From Nageia nagi (Eukaryota; Pinophyta): DNA of 64,000 nucleotides. The position numbers and the translations under genes are program-made. Below, in pieces: positions 1-9,675 of the stretch. Every line of letters starts with the position of its first letter. The stretch's first letter is position 1. The notes under the pieces were generated by a model. That model saw only the letters and a program-made list of their open reading frames with translations, searched no databases and had not been told where the DNA came from. The stretch lies in NCBI GenBank assembly GCA_050084985.1, contig JBITNC010000001.1, forward strand, positions 105,586,001 to 105,650,000, in the 5' to 3' direction.

Positions 1-39
1 ACTCTTGAATGGTAAAATGCCTACAAAGTTGAGCATGGA

Positions 40-780
40 GTTTAGTATTTGTAGTGGTCAAAATTTATGGAAGCATTCCAAAAAAGATTTATTATTTAAA
101 TATATTTTGATAATAAATATGAATAATATTATACACTTCAACAAGGCTACATGAATGTACAAAGCTATCATAAAAGGTTCATCAAACTCTTTTAAGTACA
201 TTCAAGTTAAAAAAAAATCACCTGAAGGCTCACAAATTCTTGGTAGGGTTGGATTACAAAATCAACACTATGGCCAACATATTAAACCTTAAGACCTTAA
301 AATAGGCTTATGATCTAGCTAAGAGAAAGAAAATTAACTTGGGAATTACAAAAACCTTCATGAACTATATGCCAGATGAAAAAGATAAGGAACCTTTCCA
401 AAAGAATAGAGGTGTTAAGCAACAAGCTCTACATAATGATAATAGAAAGGTCAATTAGAATCATAAAGATGGAAAATTTAATAGATTTAAGATGAAATAA
501 CCTAGAAATAAGGGTTTCAAAAAGAATAATCAATAGTTCAAAAGGAATCAAAACCATGGAAATGGAAACCATAGATTTAAAAACTATAATTGAGGACTCC
601 CTAAGAAAAGAAATAATCAGTATGTGCTTAAGGACATCAACTCAAAGAAAAAGAAAGCTTTCCATGATGGATGTTAGAACTATGGTGGAGTGCATTATGT
701 GATTCAATGATATTTGAAGAGAGACAAAGATAAGGATAATCAAATCTTTGTAGCAATTAGATTAGCACAGAATCGAGGAC
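40..780 (+). pseudogene. gag remnant with zinc knuckle
   Basis: Gag would form the nucleocapsid-like particle. The reading around 75-215 gives MEAFQKRFI and, later, LQQGYMNVQSYHKRF, which fits the conserved part of plant gypsy gag. A basic stretch follows at about 300-650. A CCHC knuckle remnant lies at about 675-715: GC-stop-NYGGVHYVIQ, where family members read C-W-N-C-G-G-x-H. The stop sits at the expected Trp and Tyr replaces the second Cys, both explained by single changes. Several frames are needed, so no protein could be made. Confidence 0.7.
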
Positions 781-789
781 AAGCTACAC

Positions 790-1240
790 CTCTTTAGACA
801 TTGGGTAAATTTTTTGGCAAATATTTTAAAATTTTGATAGATTATGGTGTAATGGATAGTTTCATTTCAAATTATTTAATTAAAGATATGTTAAAGGAAA
901 TAAAATTTTTGATAAATGGATGGCAAGTATAGTTTGGGTCTAGTAAAAAATGTTCTATTACATAATATTTTAGGAATGTTGAGATCGAGTTACCCAAAGG
1001 GTTTATTATGTGGGACTTATATGTGGTTCCTTTATATTCATATGATATTATCCTAAGAATGGATTATTTAATGGTACATAATGCCTTGATCAATTTTTAG
1101 GAGAGATGGGTGTAATACATCGATTTATCCCAAAATCCATATAAGGTGTTGAGTTATCAAGGACCATTTGAACCCTACTTGATCATAGCCATGCAAACGA
1201 GAAGAAGTATTAGAAAAAGGGAAATGATATTTGTAGTTAA
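790..1240 (+). pseudogene. Aspartic protease remnant
   Basis: The reading KILIDYGVMDSFIS at about 826-870 aligns with the retropepsin active site of gypsy elements (usually LIDSGASxSFIS); the second and fourth residues of the DSGA motif are lost. Later pieces read LWDLYVVPLYSYDIIL and MDYLMVHNALI, matching the usual protease C-terminal part. Stops and frame changes occur throughout. It lies between gag and RT as expected. Confidence 0.65.
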
Positions 1241-1269
1241 GGTAAAATAAGTTGAATAAGAGGATAAAA

Positions 1270-1761
1270 ACATATAAATGTTAAACAAATATCCTATGTT
1301 AATGGAATATAAGGATGTATTGCCCAAGGAACTACTAGGTCTACCCCCAAAATGAAAATTTGACTTCTTGATAAATCTAGTGCTAGCAGTTGAACCTATC
1401 TCAAGAACCCCCTATAGAATGAACACCATTGAGATGTAGGAGCTAAAAGTGTAGTTACAATATATTTAAGAGAAAGGGTTGATAAAGCCTAGTATATCAA
1501 CCTAGGGTGCTCCTATATTGTTTGTCAAAAAAAAGGATGTAACTCTAATATTGTGTATTAACTATAAGATGTTGAATAAGGTTACCATTAAGAATAGGTA
1601 TCCTCAACCTAGAATTGATGACTTGTTCAACCAGCTCAAATATGTTGCTATCTTTTCTAAGATATACTTAAGATCAATTTACTACTAGTTTAGAATAAAA
1701 GAATCAAATACCCATAAGACAACATTCAAGAATTAGTATGGATATTATGAGATTTTGGTCT
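1270..1761 (+). pseudogene. Reverse transcriptase N-terminal part, upstream of the tandem array
   Basis: Readable blocks in order are [65 protein letters not shown] and FSKIYLRS, the fingers/palm entry of a Ty3/gypsy RT. Stops fall where Gln or Trp is expected: after ELKV, before LQ, after YI, and in the S-T-W-G-A-P block. This single-copy part connects directly to the first repeat unit at 1762. Confidence 0.8.
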
Positions 1762-3072
1762 TACCATTTGGATTAATGAATGCTCTTATAGCATTTATGA
1801 ATCTTATGAATAATGTTTACCAAGAATAATTAGACAAATTTTTACTAGTCTTTCTAGATGATATCCTCATATACTTAAGCAATGAGAAGGATGATAACCA
1901 TCATTTGAGATTAGCCTTAGAGGTCTTGAGATGACATTAGTTATATGGTAAATTGTCTAAGTATGATTTTTATATTTCTCATATTTAGTACTTAGGTCAT
2001 AATGTTTTTTGAGGGAATCTTAGTGGAACCTAAAAAGGTAGAAGTAATAATGAGTTGGTATGTGCCAAAAAATGTGACTAAGGTAAGAACTTTCATGGGA
2101 TTAGCTAGATATTATAGAAGATTTGTTAAGGAATTCTCAAAGATAGGAAATCCTATCATCAATCTCTAGAAGAAAAGCAAAGTGTTTTTATGGAATGAGA
2201 AGTGTGAAAAAGATTTTGTAACTCAGAAGGAAAATCTTACCTTTACACTAATTCTTACTATCCCTAACCCATATAGTGACTTTTTAGTGTATATAGATGT
2301 ATCATTAGAGGTTTTGGGTGGAGTTCTATCATAAAATAGAAATCTCATAGCATATGAATGCAAAAAGTTAAAGTCACATGAGTTGAATTATGTTACACAT
2401 GATCTTGAGTTGGTAGTTGTAGTGCATTCACTCAAGATGTGGAGGAATTATTTACTAGGAAAACCTTTCAAATTGGAAATGGCTCATCAAATTTTAAAAT
2501 ACTTATTCACTCAACCTAACTTAAATGCTAGATGAAGACATTGGATGGAATTCCTTAGCAAGTATGATTTTGGTGTTTAGTATATCAAGGGTAAGGAAAA
2601 TAAGGAGGTGGATGCATTAAGTTAGAGAAGACATATAAATTCCATGACAAGAAGTTAGCTTGACTTATTTTATCAAGTAAGAATCTTACAACAAGAGGAT
2701 CCATACTATAAATCCATCAAGGAAATGATAAAGAAAGGTAATCCTTCATCTCAATACTTTACTAAAAAAGATGGAACTTTTTATTTTAGAGATAAATTAG
2801 TCATCCCAAATAAAGGAGATATAAGAAATTTAATCTTACAAGAAGCCCATCATCCTCCATATGTAGTACATATAGGAGGAATAAATATAAGATAAGAATT
2901 AATAAAAAATTCTACTAGGATGGAATTAAGAAGGATATAGAAGTGTTTATGGCAAGATGATTGGAATGTTAGAAAGTGAAAATATAAGATCAACATCTAG
3001 GTGGATATTTGCATCCCCATGATATTCCAACAAAAAAGTGGTAAGTGATTTTGATGGATTTCATAGTTAGTC
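1762..3072 (+). repeat. RT-RNase H-INT array, unit 1 (1,311 bp)
   Basis: The unit begins at taccatttggattaatgaa inside the RT palm and runs through the FLDDILIY catalytic motif (about 1850), RNase H (about 2270-2640, ending KEVDALS) and the integrase zinc-binding region (about 2840-3000) up to MDFIVSLP of the integrase core. There the next RT copy is fused. Relative to later units this copy has YLS for YSS after DDILI and a stop in QE-stop-LDKF. It encodes no intact protein. Confidence 0.85.
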
Positions 3073-4382
3073 TACCATTTGGATTAATGAATGCTCTTAT
3101 AACATTTATGAATCTTATGAATAATGTTTACAAAGAATACTTAGACAAATTTGTACTAGTCTTTCTAGATGATATACTCATATACTCAAGCAATGAGGAG
3201 GAGCATAACCATCATTTGGGATTAGCCTTAGAGGTTTTGAGATGAAATCAGTTATATGGCAAATTGTCTAAGTATGATTTTTATGTTTCTCACATTCAAT
3301 ACTTAGGTCACATTTTATTTTTGAGGGATTCTTAATGGACCCTAAAAAGGTAGAAGTAATAATGAGTTGGTATTTACCAATAAATATGATGGAGGTAATA
3401 CCTTTCATGGGATTAGCTAGATATTATAGAAGATTTGTTAAGGAATTCTCAAAGATAGAAAATCCTATCATCAATCTCTAGAAGAAATGCAAAGTATTTT
3501 TGTGGAATGAGAAGTGTGAAAAAGATTTTGCAACTCAGAAGGAAAATCTTACCTTTGCACCAATTCTTACTATCCCTAACCCATATAGTGACTTTTTAGT
3601 GTACAGATGTATCATTAGAGGGTCTGGGTGGAGTACTATCACAAAATAGAAATCTCATAGCATATGAATGCAAAAAGTTAAAGTCACATGAGTTGAATTA
3701 TGTTACACATGATCTTGAGTTGGCAGTTGTAGTGCATGCACTCAAGATGTGGAGGAATTACTTGCTAGGAAAACCTTTCAAATTGGAAATGGATCATCCA
3801 ATTTTGAAATACTTGTTCACTCAGCCTAACATAAATGCTAGAAAAAGACATTGGATGGAATTCCTCATCAAGTATGATTTTGGTATTAAGTATATCAAGG
3901 GTAAGAAAAATAAGGAGGTGGATGCATTAAGTTAGAGAAGACATATGAATGCCATGGCAAGAAGTTAGTTTGAATTATTTTATCAAGTTAGAATCTTACA
4001 ACAAGAGGATCCATACTATAAATCCATTAGGTAAATGATAAAGAAAGGTAATCTTTCATCTCAAGACTTTACTAAAAAAGATGGAATTTTTTATTTTAGA
4101 GATAAATTAGTCATCCATGAAAAGGAGATTTAAGAAATTTAAGCCTACAATAAGCCCTTCATCCTCCATATGTTGCACATATAGGGGGAACAAAGATCAG
4201 ATAGGAATTGAAATAAAAATTCTACTGGGATGGAATGAAGAAGGATATAAAAGAGTTTGTGGCAAGATGATTGCAATGTCATAAAGTACAAATAGAACAT
4301 CAACATGTAGGTGGATATTTGTATCCCCATAATATTTCAAGATAGAAGTGGTAAGTGATTTCAATGGATTTCATAGTTAGTA
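3073..4382 (+). repeat. RT-RNase H-INT array, unit 2 (1,310 bp)
   Basis: It starts at the same taccatttgg sequence as unit 1. The junction creates a chimeric reading (3045-3245) in which integrase MDFIVSLP continues as RT PFGLMNALITF with FLDDILIYSS intact. RNase H is open from 3693 to 3935 (80 residues), covering the ELNYVTHDLELA block and ending IKGKKNKEVDALS before a TAG that is also present in units 1 and 4. The integrase zinc region lies at about 4150-4330. Confidence 0.85.
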
Positions 4383-4699
4383 TACCATTTGGATTAATGA
4401 ATGCTCTTATAGAATTTATGAATCTTATGAATAATATTTACCAAAAATACTTTGATAAATTTAAACTAGTCTTTCTAGATAATATCCTTACATACTCAAG
4501 GAATGAGGATGAGCATAACCATCATTTGAGATTAGCCTTAAAGGTTTTGAGATGACATCAATTATATGGTAAATTGTTTAAGTATGATTTTTATGTTTCT
4601 CACATTCAGTACTTAGGTCACATCTAGGTGGATATTTGTATCCCAACGATATTCCAACATAGTAGTTGTAAGTGATTTTGATGGATTTCATAGTTAGTC
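4383..4699 (+). repeat. RT-RNase H-INT array, unit 3, internally deleted (317 bp)
   Basis: It starts like the other units (fusion reading at 4355-4555) but after the RT block ending HIQYLGH it jumps at about 4621 directly to ctaggtggatatttgta of the integrase zinc/core linker. About 993 bp present in units 1, 2 and 4 are missing. The breakpoint sequences share acat, which fits a microhomology deletion. The RT motif here reads FLDNIL, so a catalytic Asp is also lost. Confidence 0.85.
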
Positions 4700-6010
4700 T
4701 ACCATTTGGATTAATGAATTCTCTTATAGCATTTATAAATCTTATGAATAATGTTTACCAAGAATACTTAGACAAATTTGTACTATTTTTTCTAGATGAT
4801 ATCCTCATATACTCAAGGAATTAGGAGGAGCATAACCGTAATTAGAGATTAGCCTTAAAGGTTTTGAGATGACAGTAGTTATATGGTAAATTATCTAAGT
4901 ATGATTTTTATGTTTCTCACATTTAGTACTTAAGTCACATTTTTTTTCAAGGGAATCTCAATGGAACCTAAAAAGGTAGATATAATAATGAGTTGGTATG
5001 TGCCAACAAATGTGACTAAGGTAAGAACGTTCATGGGATTAGCTAGATATTATAGAAGATTTGTTAAGGAATTTTCAAAGATAGCAAATACTATCACCAA
5101 TATACAAAAGAAAAACAAAGTGTTTAAGTGGAATGAGTAGTGTGAAAAAGCTTTTGCAATTTGAAAGTAAAATATTACTTTTGCACTAATTCTCACTATC
5201 CCTAACCCATATAGTGACTTTTTAGTGTGTACAGATGCATCATTAGAGGGTTTGGGTCGAGTACTATTGTAAAATAGAAATCTTGTAGCATATGAATCCA
5301 ATAAGTTAAAGCCACATGAGTTAAATTATGTTACACATGATCTTGAGGTTGTAGCTATAGTGCATGCACTTAGGATGTGGAGGAATCACTTGCTAGAAAA
5401 ACCTTTGAAATTGGAAATGGATCATCAAATTTTGAAATACTTGTTCACTTAGCCTAACTTAAATGCTAGATAAAGACATTGAATAGAATTCCTCATTGAG
5501 TATGATTTTGGTGTTGAATATATCAAGGGTAAGGAAAATAAAGTGGTGGATACATTAAGTTAGAGAAGACATATAAATGCCATGATAAAAAGTTAGTTTG
5601 ACTTATTTTATCAAGTAAGAATCTTACAACAAGAGGATCTGAACTATAAATCCATAAAGGAAATGATAAATAAAGGTAATCCTTCATCTTAATACTTTAT
5701 TGAAAAATATGGAATTTTTTATTTTAGAGATAAATTAGTCATCCTAGAAAAAGGAATTTAAGAAATTTAATCCTGCAAGAAGCCCATCATCCTCCATATG
5801 TTGCACATCTAGGAGGAACAAAGATGAGATTAGAATAGAAAGAAAAATTATTCTAGGATGGAATGAAGAAGGATATAGAAGAGTTTGTGGCAAGATGATT
5901 GGAATGTCAAAAAGTGAAAATAGAACATCAACATCTAGGTGGATATTTGTATCCCCATGATATTCCAACATAGAAGTGGTAAGTGATTTTGATGGATTTC
6001 ATAGTTAATC
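4700..6010 (+). repeat. RT-RNase H-INT array, unit 4 (1,311 bp)
   Basis: A full-length unit from the RT palm to the integrase core start. The YYFFLDDIL region has several substitutions, RNase H runs about 5210-5570, and the integrase zinc-binding relic about 5770-5960. Unit 4 keeps CAA in NIQKK where units 1 and 2 have TAG, so the ancestral codon was Gln. At its right edge (6011) the sequence continues into the true integrase core rather than another RT, marking the array end. Confidence 0.85.
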
Positions 6011-6540
6011 TACCAAAATATAGATTCCATTATGACTCCATATTAGTTATGGTTGATAAGTTAACCAAGGATGCACATTTTATACTTGGTAACACTATAG
6101 CTGATGCCCTTATAGTATCCAATACATTTGCACATGAAATCCTTAGATTACATGGATTTCTTGAAGTGATAATCTCATAAAGAGATTCTAAATTCACTTC
6201 TATATTTTGGAAATCATTACATAAGGCATTGGGTACAAAATTGAATATTAGTTCAATTTATCATTCAAAAATAGATGGGTTGATAGAATGTGTGAATAGA
6301 TTCCTTGAGTACATGCTCAAAATGTATTGTATGGAACAAAATACCAAATGTGAAGATTATCTTTATTTGGTTGAGTTCGCATATAATAATGGCTATCATT
6401 CATATTTGGGAATGGCTCCTTTTGAAGAAATGTATGGAAGGAGGTGCAAAGCTCCTTTAACTTGGGATAATCTAGAGAATCAAATGATGATACAAATGGA
6501 GCAACTAAATTCCATTGGATGAAAGTTGATGGAAGCTGCT
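5983..6540 (+). pseudogene. Integrase catalytic core remnant
   Basis: The core would insert the cDNA copy into the genome. The D,D-35-E residues can be read: D in MDFIV, D in RDSKFTS and E in DGLIECVNRFLE. FAYNNGYHSYLGMAPFEEMYG and RRCKAPL follow, a standard gypsy core end. Two open stretches (5983-6180 and 6229-6522) are separated by a stop just before RDSKF. This is the best preserved domain of the element, but it is cut off from any start and has lost its zinc domain to decay. Confidence 0.85.
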
Positions 6541-6980
6541 AATCAATAAAAGAGTTATGTTGATCTTAAGAGAAGTCCTTGAGAATTTATTGTGGGTGAA
6601 AAGATATATATAGGATTTCAAACCATGAAAAGTAGCATAAAGTCAAATAAATTGGATCCCTAATTTGTTGATCCTTTTGATATTATGGAAAAGAAGAGTC
6701 CAAGTTTGTTGAAAATGCATGATATCTTCCAAGTCTCCTTGTTATGAAAGTATGTTGTTGACCCCTATAATGTTTTGGATTTCTCTAATTTGTAGATATT
6801 GTATCCTCATACAATTGAAGTACTCCTTATCAACATATTAGCTTTTAATACTAGAAAGCTAAGAAATAGGGAAATTAATGAATTCTATTCCAATGGGATA
6901 AATATTTTGAGTCGTATTCTACATTAGAATATGCAACTACTATGAGAAGATAATTTCCATATTTGTTTGTTTAACTAAGT
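6541..6980 (+). pseudogene. Integrase C-terminal and chromodomain-like tail remnant
   Basis: After the core, pieces read KSYVDLKRSP, KSSIKSNKLDP, FVDPFDI, DIFQVSLL, YVVDPYNVLDFSNL, EVLLINILAF and TRKLRNREINEF. This is the order of the GPY module and the linker to the C-terminal chromodomain in Tekay/Del chromoviruses; the chromodomain itself (about 6880-6975) is degenerate. In living relatives this domain directs integration to marked chromatin. The polyprotein would end about 60 bp before the polypurine tract. Confidence 0.6.
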
Positions 6981-7040
6981 ATGTGAAACATTTATAATGT
7001 TTATGTTTATATGTAAGAACACAAAGGACTATGTTCCTTT

Positions 7041-7049
7041 TAAGGGGGG
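7041..7049 (+). other. Polypurine tract of the gypsy element
   Basis: The run taagggggg immediately precedes a tgtatgtcataacc LTR start. A G-rich purine run abutting TG is the plus-strand priming site of LTR retrotransposons. Confidence 0.75.
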
Positions 7050-8650
7050 TGTATGTCATAACCTATCTCAATGCACTATTTGACCTCAAGTACCATTGAG
7101 AATTTGGATGGATCATGCTTGAATAATTATATGGTGATAATAAATTTGATAATGGAATATGTATCATTTGTGATAATTTGATGTTGGCTTCGAGATGTTT
7201 TGACATAGGTCACAAGTTACCTAGAGATAGAGAAAGTAATATAGAGACCCTAAGGACCAAAGGTGAATTGGTGATGAGAATGAAAGGGTAAGAAGGAGGA
7301 AATGATTATTGTTAGATCCTTGACACACCCATATTGTAAATTATGTAGTTTCATGTAGAACAATTTCTATGATTACTAATTTTTTGATGAAAATATATTT
7401 ACAAATATGTGTGGATTAATCTTGCCCTGTAGGATGAGGTGATCATCATAGGTAAAGGTGTATTTCCTTTATTGAGTTTTGAATTTTGAATTTTAAATAG
7501 AAGGAAAAAGGAATATACCTTATTAAATTTAAAAAATTATTTTACATAAGGTTAGAAAAATAAATCTAAATAGGGTAAAAGTTAAAAATAAGTGCCCATA
7601 CTATTGCCACATGGGGCTAATAGTTAAAACACTATTTGAAAAAGACTAAGGTCATGTTATGGTGTTACAAGATATTTAATGGTTAAAAAAATAATGGATT
7701 AATGACCCTAGTTAAATTTATTTCCTTGTGTTAGGTATAGAAAATAGTTGACACTAATTTTTTAGTTAGTAAAAAAGGTTCCAAGCTGTTTAATACCATC
7801 TCAATTATCAACAACTTTAAGAAAATCGTCCCCAAAAATTATTAAAGGTATGAGGAGACATTCATTTGGACACTCTTGAACCTCCTTGGATGTAAATAAA
7901 GGTGTGGAACCTTAAGAAAAATACCTACTTATCTATCTCTTATTATTTCATTCTTGTTATTCTCAAGCTTGGGTGTAGAGTTATGTGAAGAAAAGAAGTC
8001 TCTCTTCCCTCTTCGAGTCAAGGTGCATTCTTTTGCATTTCTAAAATGCCTAAGTTAATGTAGTCCTATTTTGATGTTATTTAAGGAGTTGTATGAAAAT
8101 ATTGTTTGTTAAAGACTCATGGAATTAATTGTTGATAAATGTCTTATACTATTTGAAGGGACATATTGATTGTTTTGTTTGACATTATGCATGTGAAGGT
8201 TGGTATCTTGTCTTTTCCTTTAAAAGTAAAAGAGTGGAATCTTAATATTTTTATTTACTTTCCCTTTTATTTAAATTAATGGAAATTCTCAAGTACAAAT
8301 TGAGTCTAGTCAATTAATTCCATTATGACTAGTTCTTTACCGTACTTGCTTTGGTTTTACTCTCTTCCTCCTTCCTTTTAACACTAGGTGTTATCCTCTT
8401 CTTATATACTTATGTTATTGTATATTCTTTATATTTGAAATGTGGGATAATGTCCATATTAATTTAATGTGAAATGGTTTTTTTTTATCTCTATCTTGAG
8501 TAATGGAAAAATATTTTCCATATAGTGTGAATACTCTAGGCGTAGTAATAGATTTTTACACTTCTCCTCATTATTTTTGGGAGAGAACCTATTTATTAGA
8601 GCCTCTTTTAGAAAACCTTTATGTGAATGTATTATATTAGGTTATCCTAT
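7050..8650 (+). mobile_element. 3' LTR of the gypsy element (right end not resolved)
   Basis: It begins TGTATGTCATAACC right after the polypurine tract. No second LTR copy lies in the window, so the right end cannot be found by comparison; 8650 is an estimate. A weak TATA-like gtaaataaagg occurs near 7890. The stretch is non-coding and AT-rich. Confidence 0.5.
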
Positions 8651-9569
8651 GGACTAGCATCCCTTTGAATGAGTCTATGGTTGCTAACAACTCGCAACTT
8701 CCTCCATAAATCAAGCTAGAATCCATGCCCATTATAGAGCTTTTAGGATGGCTTACATAGGGGAACATGAAGATAAGGTTTAAGAAATTATTCTTTACAA
8801 ACCTTGGGAACCTTTACAATCCATTCAATAAAATTTGAATCTTGTGTAAACCATTCTATCCAAAATAGCTCCAATTACTTTATGATGGGTACCTTAACTC
8901 CTTGGATCTCCATGATGATAATGTAGGAAATAAATTAGCGAAAGGATTGATTCTCAGTGTATGGAACTCATCTTCCATTATTTTTGCAATGATATGTGAC
9001 TCTCTAATGAATTTTGTTACCTAATAGAAATAATCCAATTCATGTGCAAGCCACACCCAATAATATTACCCTCCTACATCAATTAAAATTTCCTTATATT
9101 TTGAGTTTGCCTTGAAGCAAACACCTCAAAACTTTTGAAATGGATCTTTAGTTATTTCTGTAAGCTCTTATGAGGGCATACCCTATTAAAACTTTATAGA
9201 GATTTGTTCTCTTTTTGTTCATAAATTTTGTGGTAAATTCTCCTTAATGTAGTATTGTATACCTATCGATGCCCCTCCTCACTTCTTTAATGAACACTTT
9301 TGAAAATGGAGGTGTAGTATTGGAAGGCATCAGTTTGTATGAATCCATTAACTATTTATATTATGAATCCCTTTTTATTCTATGTACATGCCAATATACA
9401 AGGGTTCTAACACCACCATATAATAATAAAGGAGGGCCATGTTCATTTATTCATGAAGCATCCCTTGATGCATTGTCATATTTTTTTGTTTCCCATACCA
9501 TGCCACAGAATAAACTACTATGCAATGTTGGATGTCTAACTATATAATTAATAATCCTACATGTGAATG

Positions 9570-9570
<1 letters not shown>
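8651..9570. other. Unassigned AT-rich sequence
   Basis: No domain is recognised on either strand. The open frame at 9269-9547 (92 codons) starts with MPLLTSLMNTFENGG but resembles no family I know and has no supporting context, so it is probably chance. The first part could still belong to the preceding LTR. Confidence 0.4.
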
Positions 9571-9571
<1 letters not shown>

Positions 9572-9642
<71 letters not shown>

Positions 9643-9672
9643 GTGTATGTATGTACATATGTATGTATATGT
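9572..9672. repeat. Compound microsatellite (TA)n-(TATG)n
   Basis: About 30 uninterrupted TA units are followed by tgtatata, gtgtatgtatgtacatat and similar TATG steps. Open frames crossing it on both strands (9451-9696 and 9563-9760) are the translated repeat (alternating Tyr-Ile) and not genes. Confidence 0.98.
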
Positions 9673-9675
9673 AGT

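Larger units (their letters stand above)
1..7049 (+). mobile_element. Internal region of a decayed Ty3/gypsy chromovirus (Tekay/Del-like), 5' end outside the window
   Basis: Gag, protease, RT, RNase H, integrase and a chromodomain-like tail follow one another on the + strand in the Ty3/gypsy order, ending in a purine tract and an LTR start. The tail after the integrase (about 6560-6975) has the linker typical of Tekay/Del chromoviruses, including FQVSLL, VVDPYNVLD and RKLRNREI. Every domain carries stops and frameshifts, so the element is dead. Its middle is a tandem array (separate entries). The 5' LTR and gag start lie left of base 1. The Tekay assignment rests on remembered family motifs and needs a domain search. 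Confidence 0.85.

Noticed and set aside
3045-3245. A novel integrase-RT fusion enzyme
   Set aside because: The fusion is the junction of two tandem units and soon ends in a stop; it is a recombination product, not a gene.
9269-9547. 92-codon plus-strand gene
   Set aside because: No recognisable family, flanked by a microsatellite and non-coding repeat DNA.
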